From Sycon ciliatum (lineage: Eukaryota > Porifera > Calcarea > Leucosolenida > Sycettidae): a DNA stretch of 64,000 nt. The stretch spans positions 14,720,008-14,784,007 of the forward strand of contig NC_088643.1 of assembly GCF_964019385.1 (NCBI RefSeq), read 5' to 3'. The position numbers and the translations under genes are program-made. Below are positions 10,905 through 21,903 of the stretch, one piece after another; the first letter of the stretch is position 1, and each line of letters opens with the position of its first letter. The notes below the pieces were generated by a model. It searched no databases. It worked only from the letters and a program-made list of their open reading frames with translations, and was not told the origin of the DNA.

Positions 10905-11080
10905 ACCTGATAAAGGCTGACTCACTCGCATCTTCTGCCACATGTACTCGTACTGCTGCAGCGTGAGAAAGAACTAACTAACGTCGTGTGTTACTTTGAA
11001 GAAGACGAGTTCGAGCATACAACAATTTATTGCCATGATTTCTACCCTACTGCTCACTGAAAACACTGTCTGTATGACCT
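10905..11080. repeat. Dispersed repeat shared with MITE A interior
   Basis: It is collinear with about 3830-3980 (CCTGATAAAGGCTGA, GTGAGAAAGAACTAACT, ATTGCCATGATTTCTACC). It stands alone here, without the MITE ends. From 11081 to about 11737 no gene was recognised. Confidence 0.6.
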
Positions 11081-11737
11081 CTGGACCATTACTGATCCAG
11101 ACCATCAGCGTATAACATATACAGTAGGTAGCGTACACATGCTATCCTAATTTATAACGCATACATCTGTATTGGTTACTTTATAACTTCGAGATCCATC
11201 AAAGAAATCTAATGACATTTTCTGTACTCTTTCTTTAGACAGCACAGGTACAATGCCACGACAAAACTAGACCAGAAGTGTGACCCTGCCTGTGGCCAGA
11301 CTTGACCAGTGTGGCCTTCCGATCTTTACAAAATCCGGCACGGCGTGCACCATACAGAACACATTGCATTGGAAAAGATACCAATTCTCGTGTATTGATG
11401 TTCTATAGTCCACTTCGGAGGGCACTAACCTAAGAACACCATGAGAACTTCCATGAATCTCACCAGAGGTCAAAAAATTCATACGGGAGTGTAAAATGCG
11501 CAAAACCAGCAATTCAAGAAGGAGGCAGAAAACAATCCAAGTATCAGCTAGTCAACAGGAGAGAGGTTAGTGCCCCGGACAATCCAGCAAGGAATCAAAA
11601 ATACATACTATGTACATACAGAATAACAATATCCATAGAGATACGCTGCACGGAAGAGTCCAAAAGCAGCTAAAAATGGAGAAAATTAGCTATCAAAATT
11701 GGCCAGTTTTCCTGCATATTGGTAGCTGCCAGTCACA

Positions 11738-12600
11738 CTAAAACATACCAGACCCAAAAGTTGGCTCCTCAGTCTTCACAGTTTCATCTTCCAAGCCCTT
11801 CTTTATCCTCCTGAGCCTCTTTCTCCTTGACTTTGCTGCTGCACTGCACTTTGCAAGGCTCTTCTCCATGCGTGAAACATCGAGATCGGAGAAGACTGGA
11901 CGGGTGCAGTCTCCAACAGGGCAATTCATTTCGCAAAGGATGTGCTCGAAAGTACCAATGCCATGGTTGAAATGAATCACAGCCAGGTAAACAGCAATGT
12001 TGACAACACATGCACCAGCAAACTCCGTTTAAGGCAAATATGACCATACCAGCTTGTTAAAACACTCATTGCGATTCTGTGTCGCACCCTTCTCGCACTT
12101 CAGTAGAAGCTAGTTGTCGGCAAGGTCACGGTACACTGGCACCATTAGTTTGTAGATAGGCTTTGGAATAGGGTTCAGGTGTTCGTAAGGCTTGTCAGCA
12201 GCAGCTTTGTGGTAGCCACACCAGCTATCATTTGGGCAGAACTCATGACGGGAATTCTCATCAGTGGATGCACGATGACAAAGCGAGGCACACATAGCTT
12301 TCCGCGTAGCACAGTAGTCACCATTATTCTCTCTTATCGCCTTCCCATACCAGTTCTGCAAGGAGTCAATGAGCTTGTTTGTCAGGCGTCCACTACCGCT
12401 GATACTCGGATTTGCCGTCACTTAGCGACTTGGCCAGTCTCCCATGCAGTAACGGACATAGCACGATAGAGTGAAGAAAAGCCGCGGCGCATCCAGGTAC
12501 CATCCGCTGAAACAGCCATGTCACCGCCGACAGCATCTTGCACAGCACTGCTAGTGTCATGGCCCTGTAAAGATAGTAGAGGGGACGGCTCGATACCGGG
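11738..12600 (-). pseudogene. Mutator-like (MULE) transposase relic
   Basis: The minus strand reads MAVSADGTWMRRGFSSLYRA and WETGQVAK (about 12545-12425), the start of the metazoan Mutator-like transposase domain. A shift and deletion follow, then GSGRLTNKLIDSLQNWYGKA, ENNGDYCATRKAMCASLCHR and CPNDSWCGYHKAA, ending in VYRDLADN and a TAG at 12110. The same frame continues after the stop with LLLKCEKGATQNRNECFNKL. A C-terminal piece (VIHFNHGIGTFEHILCEM ... KSRRKRLRRIKKGL) lies in another frame down to 11738. The segment that should carry the first catalytic residues is missing, so it is inactive. The family name is from recall of conserved blocks and no search was run. No TIRs were found. Confidence 0.8.
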
Positions 12601-13141
12601 ACGTTTTGACAGCCCAATTTGTATAGACCCAAACCGATCATCAGCGTGGATTTTTCACTCGAAATATGTTTGTGGAAGGAAACTGGCATGTTGAAGTTTG
12701 CTCTGGGGCCAGAGTCAATCGAACTGAGCCACTCCTTTGTGTTGACCCATTGCCTCCAAGTTGCCAAATTTTCGCTTCAAAAAAGTTCAAATCAGAGGTG
12801 GCTCCAAACCGGACACGTTTTAGAGTGCACGTCAAATTCACTCTGGGTCTGAAATTAGGTAATTGCTATCGCTCCACGACGGTCAGTACAGAGTAACAAT
12901 AAGCCTTGTGTGTGCTTCCATTAGTTTTGATTGGTATGCGGTGCTTTATTGGCGAGAGGCGAGCCGCTGTTTACCTGCGACAAGAAGTTGATTTTTCGAA
13001 AGTCGTAAAACTCAAGTCGCAGTGCGAAGCAACACGTCAAAAACTCACCTGCTTGATATGGCGCTTCTGGTCATCGCAGAGCCATGGAATTTTGGCTCGG
13101 AGTATAACACATCGTAGTCTCACTGTGACATATGTTTTCTA
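12601..13141. other. No gene assigned
   Basis: Overlapping short frames exist on both strands (for example minus 12641-12841). It could hold the N-terminal part of the MULE, but nothing is recognisable. Confidence 0.35.
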
Positions 13142-14098
13142 ATTTGTTTGTTTGTTTGAAGTTTTATTTTACATCGCAAACCAAACGGGCATTGATGCCC
13201 AATATTATGATGGCGATAGAATAAAAAGTGTAGCTCGATAAAGCTTCACTTGCGAAAATGAGAAAACAATCAAAAGGAAGTATTTGTACTGGTAATTACA
13301 AGTCAAGTTCGAACGAAGTAACAATCAGGGAGAAATAGGAAGATGAGGACCTATGCCAGAGGGAGGTGCTATTCGGCCATATTAACCGTAGAAAAACACT
13401 TTCAGCAATCTTTTAAACGGGGTTGGACGACGAGCGGACGTGAGTTCCTGTGGCAGGGTGTTCCAAAGCTTCACGGCGGAAACCAATGGTCGGCTGTCGC
13501 CAGAGGTTCGCCGAGTTAGCGGAACAACGTATTTGCAATTGTCATTGCTACGGGTGTCACTGGGAGGTTGGAGGGCTACTCTATCTTTCAGAAGAGGGCT
13601 GATGCTGCTGGTGTGGACACGGTGCATAAGGAAACGGAGTTTGCATTTGGCACGTTCAATTACAGGGGTCAGGGTAAGGCGAGTGTATATAGGAGTGGTA
13701 TGGGACGGGAAGGGCAGATTGGCTACGCAGCGAACACATCGCTTGTCGAGGACAGTGAGCTGGTGCCGCTGCTGAGCCGTGAGGGCAGAGAAGAACGCGT
13801 TTGATCCATAAAGCATGTCAGGAAGTATAAGGGCAGAATAGAAGAGGAGCGACTGGCGTTCAGATAGCGACGGGCGGATGGTTCTCAGGGTGGTTAGCTT
13901 CTGGGAAGTTTTACGTACTATGCTGGAGACCTGCGCGTCCCACCGAAGACAGGAATCGATCTGTAGGCCCAGAAAGCGAGCAGTGGTGGTCTGGGTGAGA
14001 GGCGTCCCGTTGCAGTTAACGTTGAGTTCCAGGGTACTACGGCGTGATGCCTCAATGGCTAAGACCTGCGTCTTGTCAGGGTTTAAAACCAGGCCTTT
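13142..14098 (-). mobile_element. LINE family B, 3' half (left part of split copy)
   Basis: The minus strand is open from GLVLNPDKTQVLAIEAS (about 14096) through FLGLQIDSCLRWDAQVSSIV, SERQSLLFYSALILPDMLYG and KLWNTLPQELTSAR to the stop at 13382 (FKRLLKVFFYG). These are the RT thumb and C-terminus. The 3' UTR ends with TTGGGCATCAATGCCCG, TTTGCGATGTAAAATAAA and a (CAAA)n tail at 13142-13158. The upstream RT palm is at 19439-19800. The two halves were one copy until the plus-strand LINE inserted between them. Confidence 0.88.
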
Positions 14099-14239
14099 TC
14101 ATTTTGTAGTTCAGTAGGGGTAGGTTGCACTTTTTGAAGCTCCCGTAAATCTTTCTTGGTAGAGCCCAGCCGGCATCAGGCCGGACTGGAGGTAGTTTCC
14201 GTAGGGTAGCAGTAAGTTTTTTAGTAGTGCTCGTAGAAA

Positions 14240-16194
14240 TTGGTGACCTCCGCCATGCCTGGGGCCACCACGAGAACAAACACTCGCGCGACTGCCCTGA
14301 GTGATGAAGAGCTGAGGCTGATGGCGTCGTTGCCGGGCATTGAGGTATCTGTAGTAGAAATCCTGAAAACATTGGCCGCATTTGTCTCGGAATCGGCTGA
14401 TCGGGAGACGCGCCTAAACAAACGGGTTGACGAGCTGTCAAGGCAGCTCAAAGATGTGACTGAAGAGTTAGGGGCCTATTATATGTGCAACACCAGCCCG
14501 GGCCGGAGCGAGCGGGCCAGCCCGCCAAGGGTGTTTACATGTGCAAGGCCGGGCTTGTCGCCAGCCCGCAGTGAGTTTATATGCGCTGAGCACACGCCAG
14601 CCCGTTGTGAGTATGCAGCAAACACACTACGACTGTAGTGTGCTGCCCCGGGCTGAAACGCAGGGCTGCAAGCCATACTCAGGTTTTAAACCTAACAACT
14701 TTTTTTCTCACATAATGTATTCTTCTGCTGATTTCTTTTCGCGCTGTGGCACATGTTTGGTTTGTTGTATCACCTCGTTTCTTTTTCCTGTTTTTCACAT
14801 TTTTAGCTGTCCATATCAAAGTATTTTGCAAGTAGTTCCCCTTCCATTTTAATGTAAATCATGCATGTCGACATAATGAACAGTGCTCACTGCACGTCAT
14901 TCTTGTTGCTGTACAAAAAACTTCATAGATTTTCAAGACAATATCGGGAATCCTCTTTATAACTTCCCTCAAAAGGTAAAAGTACCTATTTTGTAGTATG
15001 AACGCAGTGTCGACACCATAATAATACAACTCTGGCCCGCGCTGGTCTGTTTATATGTGCTTTTTCTGGCCCGCCTAGCCGGGATCCCGGGTGCCTCGAG
15101 GCGGGATCCCGCCTCGCCGGGCCAGCCCGCTTGCCATGTAAACGCACCACTGGTTTTTGTGTGGATTTGTGTACAACCCCGAGATCCCGTTGCAGGCGGG
15201 CTGGCCCGCCTGTCGACCAGCCCGGGCTGGAGCTGCACATATAATCACCCCCTTAGTGTCTCTCCGAGAATCCGCCATTGCCTTGCGAAAAGCTACCCCA
15301 AGGCCAGTTCAAACACAGCAGGGTACGGGTGCGGATCAACCTTCGCGTAGGCGTACCAAAGCAGGCAGTGCGGGTACAGGTACTCGAAAGCATGACACCA
15401 CGATGTCCCGTAGCGTCCCCAGCAACATTTCCCGTAGCGGTGACGAGTGTGAAGAGGATGGCAGCGTCCCCTGCAACATCTCCCTTAGCAGTGACGAGTG
15501 TGAAGGGGATGGCGACCAAGATGCCATCCCCACCAAGTCCCAGACAGATGTGACAGAATCCAAGCCAATCTTCCATGTTATTGAGGATGACTCATGGAAG
15601 CTTGTCTCCTCAGAACGACCCAAAAACAAGCGTGCTGTGGTGTATGTGGGCAATATCGCCACAGATAGCACTGAGAGCCACTTCAGGCAATTTATCAAAA
15701 CCAGGAGTGAGTTCCTGGGCGCCTCCATTCCTGTCCACACCTGCAGTATATGGCTGTCAGAAAGTGGGCGTGCTTCCGCAAGAGTGACCATCGATGCCAC
15801 TTCACTCTCCACAGTGACAGCGCCCAACTTCTGGCCAAGGCCCGTATACTGCAGGCCATGGAGGTTCTTAGAAACCAGCTCTGAGGGCAGCACCAGCAGT
15901 CGCAGCCACAGCAGCAGAAACAGCACCTCTGCCAGTGTTCTGACTAAACAGCAACAGCAACAACAGCAGCCGGGTTCAACGTCCTCCTCCTCCCCGCCGC
16001 CACCACCACCGCCGCCACCACCACCGGCAGACTTCATCTCCACTCCACTACACAGTGGCCAAAAACGGAGAAACTCCCACCTCTCCCCACCAGAGGCTGG
16101 AGACCTGAAGAGATCAAACGGATCTGCGCCACAACATGACCAGCATGATGCGCAGCCACCCCAGCAGGATGCCCAGTCCTCTCATGCCCAATGA
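14240..16194 (+). pseudogene. LINE-1 ORF1, split by a MITE
   Basis: ORF1 runs 14240-14470 and resumes at 15256-16194 in the same codon phase. Removal of the MITE and one TTA copy would leave about 389 codons (inference from frame arithmetic). The N-terminal part (MVTSAMPGATT...) is helical, with RLNKRVDELSRQLKDVTEEL as a probable coiled coil. The middle is acidic/serine-rich. Around 15628-15870 is an RRM-like domain: VVYVGNIATDSTESHFRQFI at its start and FWPRPVYCRPWRF at its end. A Q- and P-rich tail follows. The last codons overlap ORF2 as ATGA at 16191-16194, suggesting stop-restart translation. The presumed role is RNA binding in the retrotransposition particle. Confidence 0.85.
14471..15252. 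mobile_element. PIF/Harbinger-like MITE, 782 bp
   Basis: It is flanked by TTA on both sides (14468-14470 and 15253-15255). The left end is GGGGCCTATTATATGTGCA and the inverted right end is GGGGGTGATTATATGTGCA. Both continue into CCAGCCCGGGC, giving TIRs of ~35-40 bp. A 3-bp TTA duplication with G-rich termini is the PIF/Harbinger signature. The interior holds further GCCAGCCCG repeats in both orientations and no transposase. Confidence 0.88.
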
Positions 16195-19079
16195 TGGATT
16201 CCAGACCTCTGCGACTGCTAGTGACTAATGCATTCAGCCTGAGCAACAAGATAGGTGCCCTGCAGCATGCAATCCTGCAGTATAATGTAGACGTGGCAAT
16301 AGTAACAGAAACGAAGCTCTGCTCAGATAATTCCTCCCATGAGTTGACCGTCCCAGGATACTCACCCCCTATAAGGAAGGATCGAGATGCCCATGGTGGC
16401 GGTGTGGCAGTGTGGGCTAGGAGTGAACTATCCATTACCCACCACGACGATATAGATTGCCGTGATCACGAGCTCTTATGGATTTCCCTGGCAATGCACT
16501 CCGGAACAAAGACTGTTCTGGGTGCGCTCTACCGGCCTGGCTCTTGTGCAGAGACAGACACCAGCCTGATGGACTACCTAGACAACACTTTGGATGATGT
16601 CCGCCGTCTTGGCAGCAATGTGATAATTGCAGGGGACTTCAACGTGCATAATTCAGCCTGGCTACAGAGTAGCAAGACTACCCGAGCCGGTGAATGCCTG
16701 GAGGAAGTCTGCGCAGCACATCATCTTGTCCAGCATGTCACCCAGCCAACCCGCGGCAACAATACTCTCGATCTTATCATCTCCGATTTCCCACACCCCG
16801 TATGCACCACAGCCTATGCACCACTTGGACGATCTGATCATGCCGTTATCATTGCCGAGTTTCTCCAACAGCATCCACGACGCGAAGATCCTGCTGTTCG
16901 ACAGGTTTGGAAATACGCCCTTGCTGACAGGCACCGCCTGAGAGCCTACCTCCGCAACATAGACTGGCCCGCCAAGATCCATGGGTGTGCGGAGCAGTCC
17001 TGTCAGCTCGTAACTGATGTCATCATGCATGGAATGAAACAGTTCATACCATCCAAAGAGCTTGTGGTGCACCAATCCAACCCTGTATGGTGGACACCGG
17101 ACTGTTCTAACGCCAATCATGCCAAGGAGAGGGCATGGAAGCTGTGGCGACGCAATCCCCGCAACGATAACCACAAGGTCCAGTACATCACAACTGTTAA
17201 CCACGAAGTGGAAGCGTGTCATGCAGCGCGATTAGCACATCAACGTAGAATTCGCAACAAGCTTACTGCAGGTTCCCTCCGGGACAAAGAGTGGTGGTCA
17301 ACCATCAAGAGCGCAGCAGGCAAGGGACGTTGCTCTGACATCCCCCTGCTGACCAACCCTGCAGGACAAGAGTTCCACTCTTCTCGTGAGAAAGCCGAGT
17401 GCTTTGCAGCGCATTTTGCGAACAAGTGTAGCCTTGGCAATAAGGACCTCTGTGCTGCTGACCTGCCTGACCTGCAACGACCTGCCTATGCCACGCTAAA
17501 GCACATTCACTTCCGCGCAGCAACGGTCAAACGGCACTTGGCGAACTTAGCTGTATCAAAAGCAACTGGACCGGATGGCATCTCTGCTCGTGTGCTCAAG
17601 ATGTGCTCATCTGAACTTGCAGACCCACTGGCAAAGCTCTTCGCCCTCTGCTTCTTAGCCGGTGTGCAACCTGGGGCATGGAAACTTGCCCATGTAGTCC
17701 CAGTTCACAAACGGTCCTCCAGATCTTTGGCATCTAACTACCGACCAATATCACTGCTAACGATCATGTCGAAAGTCATGGAGGGCATTGTAAACACGCA
17801 ACTGGTTAACTACCTAGAGAAGCATGAGGTGTTGCCAAACAGCCAGTTTGGATTCAGACGTGGTAGAGGAACCGCAGATATCTTAACGGCTCTCCAACAT
17901 GAATGGGTCCACACCATAAGTACTGGCGGTTGTGTCCAGGGCCTCGCCGTGGATATTGCCGGTGCGTTTGACCGGGTATCGCACACAGGAGTGCTGTACA
18001 AATCAAAGCAGGCCGGCGTCGACGGACGCCTGCTTGTATGGCTACAGGACTACCTCACCAACCGAAACATCCGCGTTGTGGTTGGAGGCCAGACGTCAGA
18101 TGCTCAACCCATCCAGGCTGGTGTCCCCCAAGGCAGCATCCTAGGACCCAGCCTCTTCCTTCTATACACCTGTGACATTGAACAATGTTTAACTCCAGGA
18201 ACGCAGCTGAGTAGCTTTGCAGACGACACCACACTCTACAGCTTAGTACAGCCAACTGACGATCTCCAACAGTCCACCGCCTCCCTCCAAGGGTCCCTCA
18301 ACAGTCTTGAGGAGTGGGGCCGCAAGTGGCGTATCTGTTTTGAGCCAGCCAAGACACAGCGCATGACTCTACATCGCAAGCACGTTCCCCCCTGCACTCC
18401 ACCAGTCACCTTTGGAGGTGAAGCAATCCAGGAGACAGATACCCTGAAGCTGCTGGGAGTCATGCTCGACCCTACTCTCTCCTACAGAGCGCACACTCGC
18501 AGTGTTGCACTGCGCGCCTCCCAAAGGCTGGGTTTCCTACGAAAGGCAGCACCCATCCTGGACGACCATGGTCGAGTGACGGTCTACAAGGGATTCGTGC
18601 GACCCCTACTTGAATATGCCCCACTGGCCTGGTCGAGCGCAGCCGCAACTAACATGGCCCAGCTGGACAAGGTTCAGCAACGTGCCCTGCATTTCCTGGG
18701 ACCTGGAACCATCCTCCAAAGTCTTCAGCTTCGTCGGATGGTGGCAGCCCTGTCATACTTGTTCAAGCTGCACTACATTCCAGGGCCTCCCCAGGTAAAG
18801 GCCATGCTGCCACCAACCAAGCCCCCTGCCGTAGCTAGCATGTGCACACGGCAAAAACGTCAGACGCACCATGCCTTTCAGCTGAAGTGGACACCCCCTC
18901 GCACAGCCCCTGACTACCTCCTGCGATCCTTACCCTTCTTCGCCATCACACCCTGGAACAACCTGCCTGCGGACCTCCTGCTTCACGAGCCTCATTCAAG
19001 ACGCCTCCAAACCTTCAAGGTCAACGTATGTAAGGATCTAATCCGAAAGAGATGGCTGTGGTCCACACAGTACCTGTGA
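16191..19079 (+). CDS. LINE-1 ORF2: endonuclease-reverse transcriptase, 962 aa
   Basis: The uninterrupted product is 962 aa. Residues ~8-225 are an APE-type endonuclease with N13, E40 (TETK), Y114 (ALYRPG), GDFNVH at 148-153, NTLDLI at 191-196 and SDH at 215-217, all expected catalytic positions. Residues ~450-730 are the reverse transcriptase: SKATGPDGIS, NYRPISLL, AVDIAGAFDR (D588), GVPQGSILGP and FADD (676-679). The thumb and C-terminus end with a WNNLP motif. It would nick target DNA and prime reverse transcription on the element RNA. The start ATG overlaps the ORF1 stop (ATGATG at 16191-16196). No lesion was seen, so enzymatic activity is plausible even though ORF1 in cis is broken. Confidence 0.95.
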   Translation: MMDSRPLRLLVTNAFSLSNKIGALQHAILQYNVDVAIVTETKLCSDNSSHELTVPGYSPPIRKDRDAHGGGVAVWARSELSITHHDDIDCRDHELLWISLAMHSGTKTVLGALYRPGSCAETDTSLMDYLDNTLDDVRRLGSNVIIAGDFNVHNSAWLQSSKTTRAGECLEEVCAAHHLVQHVTQPTRGNNTLDLIISDFPHPVCTTAYAPLGRSDHAVIIAEFLQQHPRREDPAVRQVWKYALADRHRLRAYLRNIDWPAKIHGCAEQSCQLVTDVIMHGMKQFIPSKELVVHQSNPVWWTPDCSNANHAKERAWKLWRRNPRNDNHKVQYITTVNHEVEACHAARLAHQRRIRNKLTAGSLRDKEWWSTIKSAAGKGRCSDIPLLTNPAGQEFHSSREKAECFAAHFANKCSLGNKDLCAADLPDLQRPAYATLKHIHFRAATVKRHLANLAVSKATGPDGISARVLKMCSSELADPLAKLFALCFLAGVQPGAWKLAHVVPVHKRSSRSLASNYRPISLLTIMSKVMEGIVNTQLVNYLEKHEVLPNSQFGFRRGRGTADILTALQHEWVHTISTGGCVQGLAVDIAGAFDRVSHTGVLYKSKQAGVDGRLLVWLQDYLTNRNIRVVVGGQTSDAQPIQAGVPQGSILGPSLFLLYTCDIEQCLTPGTQLSSFADDTTLYSLVQPTDDLQQSTASLQGSLNSLEEWGRKWRICFEPAKTQRMTLHRKHVPPCTPPVTFGGEAIQETDTLKLLGVMLDPTLSYRAHTRSVALRASQRLGFLRKAAPILDDHGRVTVYKGFVRPLLEYAPLAWSSAAATNMAQLDKVQQRALHFLGPGTILQSLQLRRMVAALSYLFKLHYIPGPPQVKAMLPPTKPPAVASMCTRQKRQTHHAFQLKWTPPRTAPDYLLRSLPFFAITPWNNLPADLLLHEPHSRRLQTFKVNVCKDLIRKRWLWSTQYL

Positions 19080-19304
19080 CGATGATATTGAGATTTGAGA
19101 CCCATTTAGTATTCACCTCTCTACTACTACTTGCTTGTTATGATTATTGTTCTCTTTCTTCATTTTCCCTTCTGGTTTAGTCATTACACGTATTTATATT
19201 ATTTGGTGCAATACTAGCGCCCCTTTCTCGCACCAAATTATTATTTTTGCTACCTGACCATGCAACCCCCCCCTTTTTTTCGATGCCAGGTTGCAACGCT
19301 AACG

Positions 19305-19321
19305 CCGAGACCCCTGGTCGG
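19305..19321 (+). promoter_or_regulatory. 3' UTR hairpin of LINE-1
   Basis: CCGAGACC-CCT-GGTCGG folds as CCGA/TCGG plus CC/GG with a GA bulge and a 3-nt loop. The same stem with different loops occurs at 42433-42449 and, on the minus strand, 50764-50780. It may be the signal by which the RT recognises its own RNA (inference). Confidence 0.6.
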
Positions 19322-19446
19322 TCGAGTTGCTCCCTGTACATCGGCACGTCGTCCCTACATCCCCTGTGTCTTGTCTTGTGTTTGTCTCCACATGTCTCTT
19401 TGTAGGGCTGTGTTCCCAATAAAAAAAAAAGAAAAAAAAGGCCTTT

Positions 19447-19800
19447 CCCGTGTAGGTAGTCAGCCAAGTTTGACACAGCAACTGATAAGACTTGATTTAG
19501 GGTTGCTACGGATCTGCTTGCGGTGTCGAGAAGGATGTCATCCGCAAACAGCTGGGAGTGTGCTGGGCTGGTGACGCTATGGACGTCCATGGTATATAGT
19601 GAAAACAGCAAAGGACCCAGTACACTACCCTGAGGGACTCCACACTCGCATGCAGTTAGGCCCGAGCACTGCCCACTCGCCAGAACTACTCTCTGTCGAC
19701 GGTCCGTGAAGTAGCTCGCAAACCAACGCAAAACAGTCGAAGATACACCCAAAGCAAACAAATCTTGGATCATGAGCTGGTGCCGTACCCAAAATACCAA
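19447..19800 (-). mobile_element. LINE family B, RT palm (right part of split copy)
   Basis: The minus strand reads VFWVRHQLMIQDLFALGVSS, the RT motif CGVPQGSVLGPLLFSLYTMD, then FADD in AHSQLFADDILLDTAS and NLADYLHGKGL. It then meets the LINE-1 tail. The next residues of the same protein are at 14096 and below, so this is the 5' part of the copy at 13142-14098. Confidence 0.88.
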
Positions 19801-20588
19801 GAGAGAAAGTGAATATTGAGTCCGTTCCGGTTTGCAACCGGTGTCCTATTTGGAACCGTCCCCTCTACTACTCACCAATACACTATAGTACTGCACACAT
19901 TCACTATCAGCCTGGCACCTACCTCTACCGCAGCCCCTCATCAATGCCCATTAGAGTATTGTTCTCTTCCTTTTGATTACGATAAGCTAACTTCTCTGTC
20001 GCCGGACCTAGACTATCCATTACCATAGAACTGTCGTCTATTGCCTCTGTTGCCGGTCCGCTGGTCTGCTGTTCCGCTTTGCTACTCCATTTCCTCATTA
20101 TGTATGTATGTATAACTCATAATCACAAGGTGATCGTAGAGGCATTAATCAGCGAGAGAATTGTGAATGATGTCTCTGAATCCAACTCTATCGTGTGCTG
20201 CATGAGAGAGAGCATGCAAGGGAAGACCCGTCCAACTTTTAATTTCCTCATTAACAATAGTTAATTTAGCGCAGCTCACAGCTCGTTCGCTGCTATCACT
20301 ACCCTACCTTCCAATCCCCCGATCTCTATTCTTTCCTTTACTCTCTTTTACTATATTAGAACCTGCTTTCCCTTTTAGTCCTTCAGAGAGAGTTTGACCC
20401 AACTGAGTGAGAGCAACATCCTTCCTCACTATTGAACCTGAACTGAATCCACAACTAACTGCTTGTGCTTCGTGTTGTCCGTTACGCTTGGGTTTGGGGC
20501 TAAGAAGTGCACATTATATTTTGTGCCAACGGACTTCGGGTTACGGAGTTACGTAGAGACGACACTCAGCCTTAGGCCACGACACTTG
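19801..20588 (+). other. Possible 5' LTR of a decayed LTR element
   Basis: No ORF is present. The sequence ends ...CACGACA and is followed by CTTGGTGCTGTGACTAGGAT (20585-20604), which resembles a primer binding site, and then by a gag-like ORF. No second LTR copy is in the window, so LTR status is only inferred. Confidence 0.35.
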
Positions 20589-20664
20589 GTGCTGTGACTA
20601 GGATTCTTCTTGGTCCCCGTCCGAAGGTAGTTCAGCTCCTCTCTCTCCCTCACTCTCGACGACC

Positions 20665-21120
20665 ATGAGTGAGGTACGCCAAGCGTTGGAGGATGGGGCC
20701 AACGCCCTGCAGGCCATGCGCCGCACTAGCTCTGCCAGAGCTTTACGCCGTCTCCGGGACGACCTGTCGTTTCTGGAACGAATTTTGGTACGCTTCCTGC
20801 GGAAGAACGTTGACGAAGAGCTGCGGGCGGCAGCCGTTGTTGAGGATGAGATTCGTGGCCACACTCGGACACCGCATCTGGGCATGGCGCACAACCCGGT
20901 CGCCCTCCTCGTCAGCGCCCTGGCCAGCGCAACAACTCCAGAGCTGCGTCGAGGAATCGCTCTAGGAGTAGGAGCCCGCTGGCACGGCGCGGAAACGACA
21001 GCGCTGACGCCCGTCCCGCCTCAGTGGCCGAGCCGAAGGACACGGGCACTACGGATATCGCCGACCGGTCAGCCAGTGACCCACTGGCGCTGGAAGCGGA
21101 AATGCCCGCAGAACTCGTGT
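20665..21120 (+). pseudogene. Gag-like fragment of a decayed LTR element
   Basis: ATG at 20665 opens MSEVRQALEDGANALQAMRR, then RALRRLRDDLSFLERILVRF, a charged helical N-terminus. After about 20870 the better frame shifts to an arginine/serine-rich stretch (NRSRSRSPLARRG) and an acidic end (LALEAEMPAELV), stopping at about 21121. One frameshift is therefore likely. No pol follows. It is called an LTR-element gag only because of the PBS-like string upstream. Confidence 0.45.
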
Positions 21121-21438
21121 AACTCTTACTCACGTTTTGCCCACTGCTCTGGCCACTGCTCTGTACGCATAGCCTGCTGGCTGCAATACTTACGCTGAGA
21201 ATACTTCGCTGACTACATAATAGTCTTTACCGTTTACGCCGCTACATTTTCCATGCTATGTCTTGCATGCGTCAAAATGCTATATAGCCAGCTTTCTCTC
21301 AACTCTCATGGTAAAAATAATTTACGCTTGTGACGATACCGGGTCAGAACCACGGCCTGCCTGAACCAGAATACTGTGTTCTGTTGTGTGTGTACGCCTA
21401 GCCTGGACTCTACTCTTGGCATCCGGTACATGGTAGGT

Positions 21439-21903
21439 CTACATCAGTACATGGTAGACTTCGGGTCTTGCATGACGCTGTGAACAGTCAGTCCTCAAAC
21501 ATTCCGTGGTTACAGTGCACTCTGGGGCACCAGTTCGAAGTTTGAGTTCTGCTTCTAGTTCTGAGCACGGAATAACATCCGGTGTGCATGTTCCATCGGC
21601 ATTACGATAAACAAAAACAGTCGCGAACTGTTCTGGTAGGAATATTATTATGGAAGAATCACGCACGCAACTACATCTGGGACAGTGATAAAATGTTGCA
21701 TGATTATTACGCTGCGCTCGAGCCATCTGCTCAGGATGCGCCGAGACTTTAGTAGTCCAATACAATGTATTGTCCGCCACTGATATCAAGTGAGGTAACG
21801 CTGAGATCGATGCTCCTTGCACGCACTGTACCAAGGGTGCGTCTCGCCCACTCGTTCTTACTGTCCACGTGGATCTACGTGCTCGCTTCACGGGCGCAAG
21901 CAC
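21439..21903 (-). CDS. Unknown ORF, 154 codons
   Basis: The frame includes ATFYHCPRCSCVRDSSIIIF, FATVFVYRNADGTCTPDVIP and CTVTTECLRTDC. The cysteine pairs and balanced composition make it more protein-like than its neighbours. No homologue is recognised. No splice sites or promoter can be argued. It could be a remnant of a host exon or of a transposon. The flanks 21130-21438 and 21904-22090 hold nothing recognisable. Confidence 0.3.
   Translation of the reverse strand: MLAPVKRARRSTWTVRTSGRDAPLVQCVQGASISALPHLISVADNTLYWTTKVSAHPEQMARAQRNNHATFYHCPRCSCVRDSSIIIFLPEQFATVFVYRNADGTCTPDVIPCSELEAELKLRTGAPECTVTTECLRTDCSQRHARPEVYHVLM

Larger units (their letters stand above)
14099..19438 (+). mobile_element. 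Full-length two-ORF LINE (LINE-1 of this window)
   Basis: The TSD AGGCCTTT is at 14091-14098 and again at 19439-19446, directly after the A-rich tail (about 19420-19438), so both ends are defined. The order is 5' UTR, ORF1 (split by a MITE), ORF2 (16191-19079), then a 3' UTR with the hairpin CCGAGACCCCTGGTCGG at 19305-19321. The domain order APE endonuclease then RT, with no RNase H, fits the CR1/L2-like group. It sits inside a minus-strand LINE of a different family. An intact ORF2 and a clean TSD suggest a young insertion. Confidence 0.93.

Noticed and set aside
15336-16043. Long minus-strand ORF opposite LINE-1 ORF1
   Set aside because: It is a shadow of ORF1; its C and G runs are antisense of the CAG and CCA/CCG repeats.
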